Shown: piece after piece, positions 33,187-41,606 of the stretch
Layout: each line of letters begins with the position of its first letter
How positions within the stretch are numbered: the stretch's first letter is position 1
Assembly (NCBI RefSeq): GCF_027594425.1
Contig: NZ_CP115159.1
Coordinates: 434,001-498,000 of the forward strand
Reading direction: 5' to 3'
Length of the DNA: 64,000 bases
From: Zunongwangia sp. HGR-M22
Lineage (GTDB): Bacteria; Bacteroidota; Bacteroidia; Flavobacteriales; Flavobacteriaceae
Notes under the pieces: model-generated
The model's input: only the letters and a program-made list of their open reading frames with translations
What the model was told of the DNA's origin: nothing
The model's database searches: none
Translations under genes and position numbers: made by a program

Positions 33187-36100
33187 ATGAAGCTGATAAA
33201 ATATGTGGTGATACTATTTTTTGCTGCAGGTTATGGCCAGTCCATAACAATAGATGATGCAGGAGTATCTAAAGAAGAATTAGTAGCAGGATTGTTAGAT
33301 AATTCTTGTGTTAAGATTACGAATGTTACCCAGTCTGATAAGGAAGCGGTAGCTTATTTTAATAATAATTCAGGAGATTTTCCCATTTCTGAAGGAGTTA
33401 TTATTCGATCAGGTAAAGCAAAATTTACAGAAGGTCCGTACGAAGGTCAAAATCTAAGTAGCGAAATAAATGACGATGTAGATCCAGACCTTCAGGCTAT
33501 CAATAATGCTTCTGGGCAAAGTACTAGAATTTCTGATGTCGCTTATTTGGAATTTGAATTTATTCCGCTATCACAAAAGTTTAGTTTTGATTTTATTTTT
33601 GCCAGTAACGAATATGGGCAGTGGCAATGTGCTAGTAGTGATGTGTTTGCGTTTCTACTTACAGAGGTAGCGACAGGTGAAACTCAGAATATAGCTGTAA
33701 TTCCAGAAACTACAAAACCTATTTCGGTTAGAACGATTAATGATTCTAACTTCAACAATAACTGTGAAAGCGATAATCCTGAATATTTTGGAAGCTATCA
33801 GGTAGGTTCCGCTAACTCTGTTATTAACATGAGGGGGTATACTAAAATACTTACGGCTTCAGCAACAATAAAAGCAGGTGAAAAATACCGAATTAAACTA
33901 GTAATAGGAGATAGTAATGATTCTAATTATGATAGTGCTATTCTAATTGCTGCGGGTAGTTTTAAAACCAATCTCGATTTAGGGGCAGATCGCCAACTGT
34001 GCTCGGGAACTTTTACTCGTTTAAACACAGGATTAAAGGATGCCTCATATAAGCATAAATGGTATTATGAAGATCAGGAAATTCCTAACGAAACAACTTA
34101 CTACTTAGATGTTCGAGAGCCGGGTAGATATAATGTAAGGGTAACAAAAGATGATAGGCAATGTGATATTTCCGATCAAATTAACGTAGAAAATTTAAAC
34201 TATAATAATCTTCCTGATTTGGTAGTTTGCGATAATGGAGATGCAGAACAATTATTTGATCTTACGAAAAATGGACATGAGGAATTGGGTTTAAGTTCAG
34301 AGCAGTACGATCTTGTTTATTTCAAGGATAATGCTGTCGCTGCTAATCAAATACCCGAGGTAAATTTAAAAGCTTTTAAAGGTGAGCCAGGTGAGACAAT
34401 TGTAGTTAAGCTGAGGAGTAAAGAAACCGGAGAATTTTGTAATGCGGAAGCTGCTTTTAAGTTGCAAGTAAATGGTTCTTTAAATTTAGATTTTCCTGAA
34501 GAAATTGTAGTCTGCCAACCACATGGTAGCAATGTAATTGATCTTTCTCAAATTGGTGATTTAGTTAAGGATCAATTGGGAGAAGGATCATATCTCTTCG
34601 ATGTGTTTAGATCTGAAACTAATGCAGCACTAGATCGTGATCCTGTCGTAGATCTTTCTAATTTCAGTTTTTCTGGAAACACCGAAAATTTTCAGGTTTT
34701 TGGTAAAGTAAGAGATACTTTAGTGCAGAATTGCTCTACCATTTTTCCATTGAATGTAAGTTTAAACGAACTTCCACCAGTATCAAAATTGGAAAAGGTG
34801 GTGGAGTGTTCTTCTTATATTTTACCTCCAATTGAATTTGGCGATTATTACACCCGTTCTCAGGGGCAAGGCCAAAAGATGGAAGCAGGAGATGTTATCG
34901 ATAAATCTGGGACTTATTATATTTACAATACCTCTTATTTAGGCTGCTTTAACGAGTCGAGTTTTAAAGTAGAGCTTATTAAAGATTACAGCTTAAGCGA
35001 TTATTACTGCGATAAATTTGTGGTGCCTACTCCACCAGCCGGTGCATTTTATGACGCGCCTGATGGCGGCGGTAAAGAAATTCGTCCAGGAACAATTTTT
35101 ACAGAAGATTTCAGTATTTATTATTACGGCGAAATGGAAGATGGGACTCTTTGTAAGCAAGAAAAGTTTGAAGTTTCCATTTTGCCATTGCCGCAAGTAG
35201 ATCAGTTAAACGATGTAGTGGTCTGTAATGCTTATGTCTTGCCAACCCTTCAAAATGGTGTATACTATACAAAATCCAACGGTGGCGGCTCTCGTTTAAA
35301 AGCTGGCGATCAAATTGGATCTTCCACTACGCTTTACGTTTATAGTGATAACGGTAAATGTACTAGTGAATCGAGTTTTAATATTTCAATCATTCCAAAT
35401 TTTAAAGATGTCTTTGCATGTGGCACGTATACTTTGCCTGAAATAGAAATCGGAAATTATTTTGATGAACAAGGAAATGAGATTTTGCCTGGTACCGTTT
35501 TTACTGAAAGTACAATAATCATTTATTCAGCTGAAACAACAGATGGTTCAAACTGCGCCAAAGAGATGAAGTTTTCTGTAGAGCTTACTCCGGTTCCTGT
35601 AGTGAGTACGCTAGATGATGTTTTGGTTTGCGTTGAAAACGGTTATGTTTTACCAGAGCTTGAAAATGGAGAATATTTTACAGAACCTAACAGAAAAGGA
35701 AAGCAAATCTTACCGGGAACGATTGTATACAAAAGTCAAAAACTTTTTATAAATAATTTGGAAAATAGTTGTGCTAATGAAAGCTCATTTTTTATAGAGG
35801 TTCGGGAAGTGGCGCCGGTAGAAAATTTTATAGATGTTTACAAATGTTTTGGTTACGAGTTGCCAGAATTAAAGTTTGGTAAATATTATACAAAGCCTAA
35901 TGCAAAAGGCGACGAGCTCATTGCAGGAACTACTATTAGGGAAACGCAACGAATTTATATTTATAATAAATGGGAAGATTTCGAATTGTGTGCTAACGAG
36001 AAATTTTTCACCGTTTATATTGAAGGGGTTGGTGTAGATCGACCAGAACCTGTTTCTGTTTGTGATTCTTATATTTTACCCAATCTTAAAGAAGGAGAGT

Positions 36101-37254
36101 ATTTCACTCAATCTGGCGGTAATGGTGAAAAACTCCATCCAGGTACTCAGATTACCAAGGATACGACGCTTTATATTTATAAAAAGGAAGGGCTGCGTTT
36201 TGTATGTGAAGACGAATATATTTTCGATATAAAGGTTTCAAAAACACCAATGATTTCTGAAATGTCGGATATTGAAATTTGCGGAAGTTACGAGATCCCG
36301 AGTGTTTATTCTGCCGCTGCTGCTGCAGGAATTGCTTCTTCAGGTTTCGAAATGTACTATACTACAGATCTCGAGAATAGTAATGCAATTCTTAAGCCGG
36401 GTAGCATAATTACCGAGCCGGGAACATATACGATTTATTTAAAAGCTCAAAATAAATTTAATCAAAGTTGTTTTGCATACACCTCCTTTAATGTAACTAT
36501 CCATCCTTTGCAAGATTTAGAGATAGAAAAAGAAGCGGTCTGTGTAAATACAGAAACTGGAGAAGTAGAGAGTGGTGCATATTTTTATACAGGCCTTAAT
36601 CCAAATGTTTTTGAAGTAGCCTGGTACTATAATGGCGAATTAGTACATAAAGGTGTAGAATTTGAGGCGATGCAATCTGGAGAATATATCATTAAAACAA
36701 CAAAAATAGATCGTCGTGTTGAGACCGGTTGCGGATTTAAAGAAACTTCTGTGATTGTAGAAGTGTCTGCCAAACCAGAAATATTGGTTACAGTTTCAGA
36801 GCCTTTTAAGGATATAGCGGTAGTGAAAGTTGAAATTGTAAATGGAAAAGGAGATTATATTTATAGTCTTGATAATGGTGAATTTCAAGAAGAAAATCAA
36901 TTTTATGATGTTTCATCTGGTATACATACCATAAGGGTAAAAGGAAAAATAGGTTATTGTGGTGTAACATCTCAGCAAATAAAAGTGCTTAAGCACCCCA
37001 AATTTTTCACTCCTAATAGTGATGGTTATAATGATACTTGGAATATTGCTGAACTTGAAACACATCCCGAGGCAGAGGTTCATATTTATGATCGCTACGG
37101 AGCTTATATCACTAAAATTAAACCAGCTTCAGGAGGTTGGGATGGTTCTAAAGAGGGAACTCACTTGCCATCTAATGATTATTGGTTTCAGGTTAACTTT
37201 GAGCATGAAGGTAAAGAAATTACATATAAGTCTCATTTTGCCTTGAAACGATAA
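33187..37254 (+). CDS. Large type IX-secreted surface protein: choice-of-anchor L domain, eight Cys-containing repeats, gliding-motility C-terminal domain
   Basis: 1355 residues with a signal peptide (MKLIKYVVILFFAAGYGQ). Residues ~20-258 look like a choice-of-anchor L domain (SRISDVAYLEFEF-like core, FIFASNEYGQW, KYRIKLVIGD). Residues ~262-330 form an Ig-like module (GADRQLCSGTFTRLNTG). Then come eight repeats starting near 541, 608, 680, 745, 815, 887, 959 and 1032. Each has a leading Cys, the core Y-x-LP, then G-x-YYT, a G-T/D turn and a second Cys. The last 85 residues (from FFTPNSDGYNDTW) are the gliding-motility-associated (type B) C-terminal sorting domain. Expected at the cell surface; ligand unknown. 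Monocistronic. Confidence 0.9.
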   Translation: MKLIKYVVILFFAAGYGQSITIDDAGVSKEELVAGLLDNSCVKITNVTQSDKEAVAYFNNNSGDFPISEGVIIRSGKAKFTEGPYEGQNLSSEINDDVDPDLQAINNASGQSTRISDVAYLEFEFIPLSQKFSFDFIFASNEYGQWQCASSDVFAFLLTEVATGETQNIAVIPETTKPISVRTINDSNFNNNCESDNPEYFGSYQVGSANSVINMRGYTKILTASATIKAGEKYRIKLVIGDSNDSNYDSAILIAAGSFKTNLDLGADRQLCSGTFTRLNTGLKDASYKHKWYYEDQEIPNETTYYLDVREPGRYNVRVTKDDRQCDISDQINVENLNYNNLPDLVVCDNGDAEQLFDLTKNGHEELGLSSEQYDLVYFKDNAVAANQIPEVNLKAFKGEPGETIVVKLRSKETGEFCNAEAAFKLQVNGSLNLDFPEEIVVCQPHGSNVIDLSQIGDLVKDQLGEGSYLFDVFRSETNAALDRDPVVDLSNFSFSGNTENFQVFGKVRDTLVQNCSTIFPLNVSLNELPPVSKLEKVVECSSYILPPIEFGDYYTRSQGQGQKMEAGDVIDKSGTYYIYNTSYLGCFNESSFKVELIKDYSLSDYYCDKFVVPTPPAGAFYDAPDGGGKEIRPGTIFTEDFSIYYYGEMEDGTLCKQEKFEVSILPLPQVDQLNDVVVCNAYVLPTLQNGVYYTKSNGGGSRLKAGDQIGSSTTLYVYSDNGKCTSESSFNISIIPNFKDVFACGTYTLPEIEIGNYFDEQGNEILPGTVFTESTIIIYSAETTDGSNCAKEMKFSVELTPVPVVSTLDDVLVCVENGYVLPELENGEYFTEPNRKGKQILPGTIVYKSQKLFINNLENSCANESSFFIEVREVAPVENFIDVYKCFGYELPELKFGKYYTKPNAKGDELIAGTTIRETQRIYIYNKWEDFELCANEKFFTVYIEGVGVDRPEPVSVCDSYILPNLKEGEYFTQSGGNGEKLHPGTQITKDTTLYIYKKEGLRFVCEDEYIFDIKVSKTPMISEMSDIEICGSYEIPSVYSAAAAAGIASSGFEMYYTTDLENSNAILKPGSIITEPGTYTIYLKAQNKFNQSCFAYTSFNVTIHPLQDLEIEKEAVCVNTETGEVESGAYFYTGLNPNVFEVAWYYNGELVHKGVEFEAMQSGEYIIKTTKIDRRVETGCGFKETSVIVEVSAKPEILVTVSEPFKDIAVVKVEIVNGKGDYIYSLDNGEFQEENQFYDVSSGIHTIRVKGKIGYCGVTSQQIKVLKHPKFFTPNSDGYNDTWNIAELETHPEAEVHIYDRYGAYITKIKPASGGWDGSKEGTHLPSNDYWFQVNFEHEGKEITYKSHFALKR
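34807..36504 (+). repeat. Coding region for eight degenerate ~70-residue protein repeats
   Basis: Repeat starts in the protein are spaced 67, 72, 65, 70, 72, 72 and 73 residues. The shared pattern is C-x2-Y-x-LP-x4-G-x-Y-[FY]-[TD], then a Gly-rich turn, [AP]-G-[DT]-x-I, Y-[IV]-Y, and a C-terminal Cys before a F-x-[VI] strand. Copies are strongly diverged at the DNA level, so this is an old amplification, not a recent one. Confidence 0.8.
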
Positions 37255-37278
37255 ATATTCAGCGCACTACAAATAAAA

Positions 37279-37307
37279 AAAGCCCGCTAAAATTAGCGGG
37301 CTTTTTA
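37279..37307. terminator. Bidirectional terminator between the surface-protein gene and tRNA-Phe
   Basis: AGCCCGCTAA (37281-37290) pairs perfectly with TTAGCGGGCT (37293-37302), with A residues before and T residues after. It serves the convergent surface-protein gene (plus) and tRNA-Phe (minus). Confidence 0.9.
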
Positions 37308-37311
37308 AAGG

Positions 37312-37384
37312 TGGTGCCTCCAGGAATCGAACCAGGGACACAAGGATTTTCAGTCCTTTGCTCTACCAACTGAGCTAAGGCACC
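37312..37384 (-). tRNA. tRNA-Phe (anticodon GAA)
   Basis: The minus strand reads GGTGCCTTAGCTCAGTTGGT at its 5' end and closes with GGCACC plus discriminator A, giving a 7-bp acceptor stem. The anticodon loop CTGAAAATC contains GAA, and GGTTCGATTCC forms the T loop. Seventy-three nt; the 3' CCA is not encoded (CCT follows). Confidence 0.97.
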
Positions 37385-37406
37385 AGTTGCTTTTCGAAAG
37401 CGGTTG

Positions 37407-37438
37407 CAAATATATGTTCATTTTTAGAAACTCACAAA
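37407..37438 (-). promoter_or_regulatory. Bacteroidota-type promoter for tRNA-Phe
   Basis: On the minus strand TTTG (37438-37435), a 20-nt spacer and TATATTTG (37414-37407). The predicted start lies about 15 nt upstream of the mature tRNA 5' end (37384). Confidence 0.7.
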
Positions 37439-37489
37439 ACTTTTTTAGAAAAAAAGCTTTTGTACCTTAGCTTTTTTTAAAATTGATCT

Positions 37490-38224
37490 ATGAATTTGGT
37501 TATCGATTTAGGTAATACTTTTGCGAAAATAGCTGTTTTTCAAAATGATAAGTCGGTGGAGCTTTTTAGAGTTCTGAAGTCAGAAAAAAATAAAAAAATT
37601 GAAGAAATTTTTGAAGCATACCCTCAAATTGAGTTTTCTATTCTATCTAGTGTACTTTATGATGATAGTTCGCTTGTGAAATTTCTTCAAAAAAGAAGTA
37701 AATCAATACTCTTAGATCAACAAACAAAAATTCCTTTTCATAATAAGTATGGTTCTCCAGAGACTTTGGGGAAAGATCGTATCGCATTGGCAGCCGCAGC
37801 AGTATGTGCTTATCCAAATCAAAATTGTTTAATTATCGATGCGGGAACATGCGTAACATATGATTATGTAAATGACCAATCTCAATATCTAGGGGGGGGG
37901 ATTTCCCCAGGTTTGCAAATGAGATTTAATGCCGTACATAAGTTTACAGAAAAATTACCGTTAATACATGCAGATAGCAACCATCTAAAATTGGTAGGCA
38001 ACTCTACAGAAGAAAGTATAAAAAGTGGGATATGTTTTGGTTTTGCTGCAGAAATTGACGGAATGATTTCCAGTTATAAATCAAAATTTAAAGATTTAAC
38101 AGTTATTTTGACAGGTGGTGATAGTCTATTTTTGTCAAAGCGACTAAAAAATAGCATATTTGCGAACTCAAATTTTCTTTTGGAAGGTTTAAACTACATT
38201 TTAGAATTTAACAAAAATCAATGA
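37490..38224 (+). CDS. coaX: Type III pantothenate kinase
   Basis: First step of coenzyme A synthesis (cytosol). The 244-residue ASKHA-fold protein starts with the ATP-binding MNLVIDLGNTFAKIAVF and has GKDRIALAAAA, the catalytic-site DAGTCVTYDYV and the substrate loop YLGGGISPGLQMR. The three Gly codons of that loop form a run of nine G (37892-37900). It heads a long plus-strand operon and its stop overlaps the start of the following gene by 4 bp (ATGA), which indicates translational coupling. Confidence 0.96.
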   Translation: MNLVIDLGNTFAKIAVFQNDKSVELFRVLKSEKNKKIEEIFEAYPQIEFSILSSVLYDDSSLVKFLQKRSKSILLDQQTKIPFHNKYGSPETLGKDRIALAAAAVCAYPNQNCLIIDAGTCVTYDYVNDQSQYLGGGISPGLQMRFNAVHKFTEKLPLIHADSNHLKLVGNSTEESIKSGICFGFAAEIDGMISSYKSKFKDLTVILTGGDSLFLSKRLKNSIFANSNFLLEGLNYILEFNKNQ

Positions 38225-39462
38225 TTAAACGATTTATAGTAATCGTAGCCTTATTTTCTGCTTTTTGGGCCAAGGCTCAGGAAAATACTACTTCGCCATA
38301 TTCTTACTATGGTGTTGGATTAACTAATTTTAAAGGTACTGTCGAAAACAGGGCAATGGGAGGCCTTAGTACGTTTTCGGATAGTATTCACATGAATCTT
38401 ACAAATCCTGCTGGCTACGCAAGGCTTGCGAGAACAGTTTATACTGTTGGAGGTAGTGCCGAATCTACGAAACAGGAAACCCTAAATGAAGAAGATCGTA
38501 CAAAAAATGTGTCTTTGGATTATCTAGGCTTAGGAGTGCCGGTAGGCCGCTTTGGTTTTGGATTAGGCCTTATTCCGTATTCCTCTGTAGGATACCGTAT
38601 TTTTGACATCGATGAAGATGGTGCTAGCAGATTAAGAGGTCGCGGAGGGATGAATAAAGTTTTTCTATCCGCAGCTTATGCTATAACTAGAGATCTTAGT
38701 GTTGGTGTGAATGCCGATTATAATTTTGGTAATATTCAGCATAGAAGAACCGTTCTTAGAGACGGAATTCAATATGGAACACGAGATATAGACCGATCAG
38801 ATATTTCAGGATTTAATTTTAACTTCGGAGTAGATTACCAAACAAAGCTAAATAGTGGTTTGAAGTTACATGCTTCCGCTGTTTATACTCCAGAAGCTGA
38901 TATCACTACCGATAGTTATCGAGAAATCTCTAGCGTTCTATTTACTGCAAGTGGAGAAAGTCCTTTTAATGTTAAAAGCTTCGATGTAGAATCTCAGGAT
39001 ATAACACTTCCATCTAAAGCAACTTTAGGTTTAGGAATTGGTAGGCCAAATAAATGGTTTGTAGGCGGAGAATATTCTGCGTTTGGAAGTATACCCGAAA
39101 TTTCGGTTTTTAGTACTCCGGTAAATGATGTAGAATATAATGATGGGAAGGCTTATCGATTGGGAGGATATTTTGTTCCAGAGTATAGCTCACTCACAAG
39201 TTATTTAAATAGAGTGGTTTATCGACTGGGAGGACGTTTTGAAGAAACAGGTTTGCAACTTAACGGAGAATCGATAGATGAGTTTGGCATATCTTTTGGA
39301 TTAGGTTTACCGATTGGAGGAGATTTCTCTAATCTTAATCTGGGACTGGAGTATGGTCAGCGCGGTACAACAAGTTCAGGTCTAATACAAGAGAATTTTT
39401 TTAAATTATCAATTGGTTTATCTTTGAATGACCAATGGTTCGTAAAGAGAAAGTTTAATTAA
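38221..39462 (+). CDS. Outer-membrane beta-barrel protein of the coaX-lptC cluster
   Basis: 413 residues with a signal peptide ending KAQ (19), then SPYSYYGVGLTNFKGTVENRAMGG and LTNPAGYARL, which resemble the N-terminal part of FadL/OmpP1-like barrels. Alternating strands fill the rest, ending LNDQWFVKRKFN. A porin-like transport role is an inference; the substrate is unknown. Its position between CoaX and LptC is one I recall as common in flavobacteria, and the neighbourhood points to outer-membrane biogenesis. Confidence 0.82.
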   Translation: MIKRFIVIVALFSAFWAKAQENTTSPYSYYGVGLTNFKGTVENRAMGGLSTFSDSIHMNLTNPAGYARLARTVYTVGGSAESTKQETLNEEDRTKNVSLDYLGLGVPVGRFGFGLGLIPYSSVGYRIFDIDEDGASRLRGRGGMNKVFLSAAYAITRDLSVGVNADYNFGNIQHRRTVLRDGIQYGTRDIDRSDISGFNFNFGVDYQTKLNSGLKLHASAVYTPEADITTDSYREISSVLFTASGESPFNVKSFDVESQDITLPSKATLGLGIGRPNKWFVGGEYSAFGSIPEISVFSTPVNDVEYNDGKAYRLGGYFVPEYSSLTSYLNRVVYRLGGRFEETGLQLNGESIDEFGISFGLGLPIGGDFSNLNLGLEYGQRGTTSSGLIQENFFKLSIGLSLNDQWFVKRKFN

Positions 39463-39479
39463 CCATAACAAACAACAAG

Positions 39480-40841
39480 ATGAAAGCGAGATTTATAGTA
39501 TTATTATCGGCGGTAATGCTTGGGTCGGGAGCATATGCTCAAGATTGTACAACTACTGCAGCTTTAGCTTATGATGATGCTAAAGCAAAAAATTATGATG
39601 CGGCATACGAGCCGTTAATGACAGTGAAGAAAGATTGTCCAGATTATAGTTTAGCAACATTTCAGTATTTAGAAAGAGTATTGAAGTATAAAATTGAAAA
39701 CGCATCTGGTGAAGAAAAAACAAAATACATCAACGAATTAGTTGATACTTATAAAGAACGTCTTCAAAATTACCCTGAAAAGACTAAAAAGGGAGATGTG
39801 TATACAGATATTGCACTTTTGAAATTTACCCATAAAATCGGTTCAACAGAAGAAAGATGGGAAGCTTTTGATAAGGCTTATGTTGAAGATAAAGAAAACT
39901 TCACCAGTCCTAAAGGTCTTTATGCATATTTTGATCTTATGGTAAATATGCAGGATTCTGGAGACCGTGAATTACAAGATGTTTTTGATATTTACGATCG
40001 TGTAATGGCAAAAATTGATGAAGAAGAAATTTATGAAGCGGAGCGTCTACAATCCTTAATTGAAAAGCAGGATGCTGGAGAAGATTTAACTTCTAAAGAA
40101 CAAAAAACAGCACAGATTGCTGAGCAAAGATTGACTAATTTTAATGCTGTAAAAGGAGCTCTAAATACTAAATTGGGAGTGCGTGCAGACTGCGATAACT
40201 TAGTGCCTATTTATGAGAAAGATTTTGAAGCTAAAAAAGAAGATGTAGCTTGGTTAAAAAATGCTAATGCTCGTCTTTCAGCTAAGGATTGCGAGGATCC
40301 ATTATTTTTCAAAATTTCTGAAGCGCTTCATCAATTAGAGCCTTCTGCTGCATCTGCTTATTCTTTAGGTCAATTGGCTGAAGCTGATGGCGAAAGAGCT
40401 AAAGCACTAGAGTACTATAACGAAGCTGCAGAATTAGAAGAAGATGCTGCAGATAAAGCTAAGATTTATTATAGAATAGGTAAGAACTATCAAAATGCTG
40501 GTAGCTTCTCACAAGCAAGAAACTTCTACAGGAAAACAGTTAATGCAAAGCCATCTTACGGTAGAGCTTATTTGAATATTGCTAGTATGTATGCAGAAAG
40601 TGCAAATAACTGTGGAGAAACTGCGTTTAATAAAAGAGCAGTATATTGGTTGGCTGCAGAATATGTAGCTAAAGCTGGTAGAGTAGATCCATCACTTTCT
40701 AATCACGCAAATGCAACAGTTGCGGCTTATAATGGTCGTGCTCCACAAAAAGCTGATGTATTTCAGGAAGGAAAAAAAGCAGGAGATGCTATCCAAATTG
40801 GTTGTTGGATAGGCGAAACTGTTCGCATCCCTCAATTATAA
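39480..40841 (+). CDS. Periplasmic tetratricopeptide-repeat protein
   Basis: 453 residues with a signal peptide ending AYAQ (residue 21 on is mature). The body is alpha-helical, and TPR-like helix pairs are clearest at about 305-400 (ASAYSLGQLAEADGERAKAL, KAKIYYRIGKNYQNAGSFSQ, ARNFYRKTVNAKPSYGRAYL). Asp and Cys residues near 20 and in the C-terminal part could form disulfides. TPR proteins scaffold other envelope proteins. The gene stands 17 bp after the barrel gene and 1 bp before lptC, so it is likely in the same complex or pathway (inference). Confidence 0.85.
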   Translation: MKARFIVLLSAVMLGSGAYAQDCTTTAALAYDDAKAKNYDAAYEPLMTVKKDCPDYSLATFQYLERVLKYKIENASGEEKTKYINELVDTYKERLQNYPEKTKKGDVYTDIALLKFTHKIGSTEERWEAFDKAYVEDKENFTSPKGLYAYFDLMVNMQDSGDRELQDVFDIYDRVMAKIDEEEIYEAERLQSLIEKQDAGEDLTSKEQKTAQIAEQRLTNFNAVKGALNTKLGVRADCDNLVPIYEKDFEAKKEDVAWLKNANARLSAKDCEDPLFFKISEALHQLEPSAASAYSLGQLAEADGERAKALEYYNEAAELEEDAADKAKIYYRIGKNYQNAGSFSQARNFYRKTVNAKPSYGRAYLNIASMYAESANNCGETAFNKRAVYWLAAEYVAKAGRVDPSLSNHANATVAAYNGRAPQKADVFQEGKKAGDAIQIGCWIGETVRIPQL

Positions 40842-40842
40842 T

Positions 40843-41409
40843 ATGAGAATCACATATCGTGAAATAATACAGGGCATTGTCACGCTAATAGGCGTGACAA
40901 TGCTTTTTTCATGTAAAGGTAATTTGAATGAAGTGAGGGCACTTCAAAATCCGGCTGATGCACCACAGGGGATTGCAAAAGATATTATGCTTAAGTATAC
41001 CGATTCAGGTAAAGTAGTAGCCACTTTGAAGAGTGAAAAAATGTTGGATTATCAAAACAGAAATTTTCCTTATCGTGAATTTCCAGATGGTTTGGATATA
41101 GAATTTTACGACGAAGAAGATAAAAAAAGTACGGTTACCGCAGATTATGGTATTATTTACGACAAAAGTGGATTGATAGATCTTAGAGGAAATGTGGTAA
41201 TTTTTACAGCAGATAGTACAATTTTAGAAGGCAACCAATTATACTGGGATCAAAATCAGAGTTGGGTTTTTACCGATCGTGCAAATCAAATTAAATTTCC
41301 TGATGGATCTTTTAATGAAGGAATGGGTTTTGATTCTAATCAAAAATTCGATAAATTCAACTTTAGGACTAATAACGGAATTCAAAACATAGACGAGTCA
41401 GACAAATGA
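40843..41409 (+). CDS. lptC: LPS export protein LptC, lipoprotein-type
   Basis: Single-domain LPS carrier of the Lpt bridge between inner membrane and LptA. The 188 residues show a lipobox-like TMLFSC with Cys24, so here it appears to be a lipoprotein where E. coli LptC has a TM anchor. The OstA/LptC beta-jellyroll pattern follows: IMLKYTDSGKVVATLKSEKM, then PDGLDIEFYDEEDKKSTVTA and GLIDLRGNVVIFTADSTILEG. It overlaps the next small gene by 4 bp and follows the TPR gene by 1 bp. Confidence 0.88.
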   Translation: MRITYREIIQGIVTLIGVTMLFSCKGNLNEVRALQNPADAPQGIAKDIMLKYTDSGKVVATLKSEKMLDYQNRNFPYREFPDGLDIEFYDEEDKKSTVTADYGIIYDKSGLIDLRGNVVIFTADSTILEGNQLYWDQNQSWVFTDRANQIKFPDGSFNEGMGFDSNQKFDKFNFRTNNGIQNIDESDK

Positions 41410-41606
41410 CAAAGTATTTCAGATATTTCGAGTACGCATATTTAGTGATTGCAGCATTTTTCATTTTCGAGACATTTGCCATTTGGGATGCTGAGCGAAG
41501 CAGGGCCTATGTTTTTATATTTCTGGCCTTAATGGCCATTTTCATGTTTTTTTTCAAAAGAAATTTCCGAAGGAAATTAGAAAAGAGACAAAATCATAAA
41601 AAATAA
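41406..41606 (+). CDS. Small two-TM membrane protein coupled to lptC
   Basis: 66 residues: a hydrophobic segment at about 9-25 (YAYLVIAAFFIFETFAI), a second at about 34-48 (YVFIFLALMAIFMFF), and a strongly basic tail (KRNFRRKLEKRQNHKK), so the C-terminus should be cytosolic. The start overlaps the lptC stop by 4 bp and its stop overlaps the next start by 1 bp; such double coupling suggests a real, co-produced protein. I recall small proteins in this slot in other flavobacteria, but I know no function. Confidence 0.75.
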   Translation: MTKYFRYFEYAYLVIAAFFIFETFAIWDAERSRAYVFIFLALMAIFMFFFKRNFRRKLEKRQNHKK

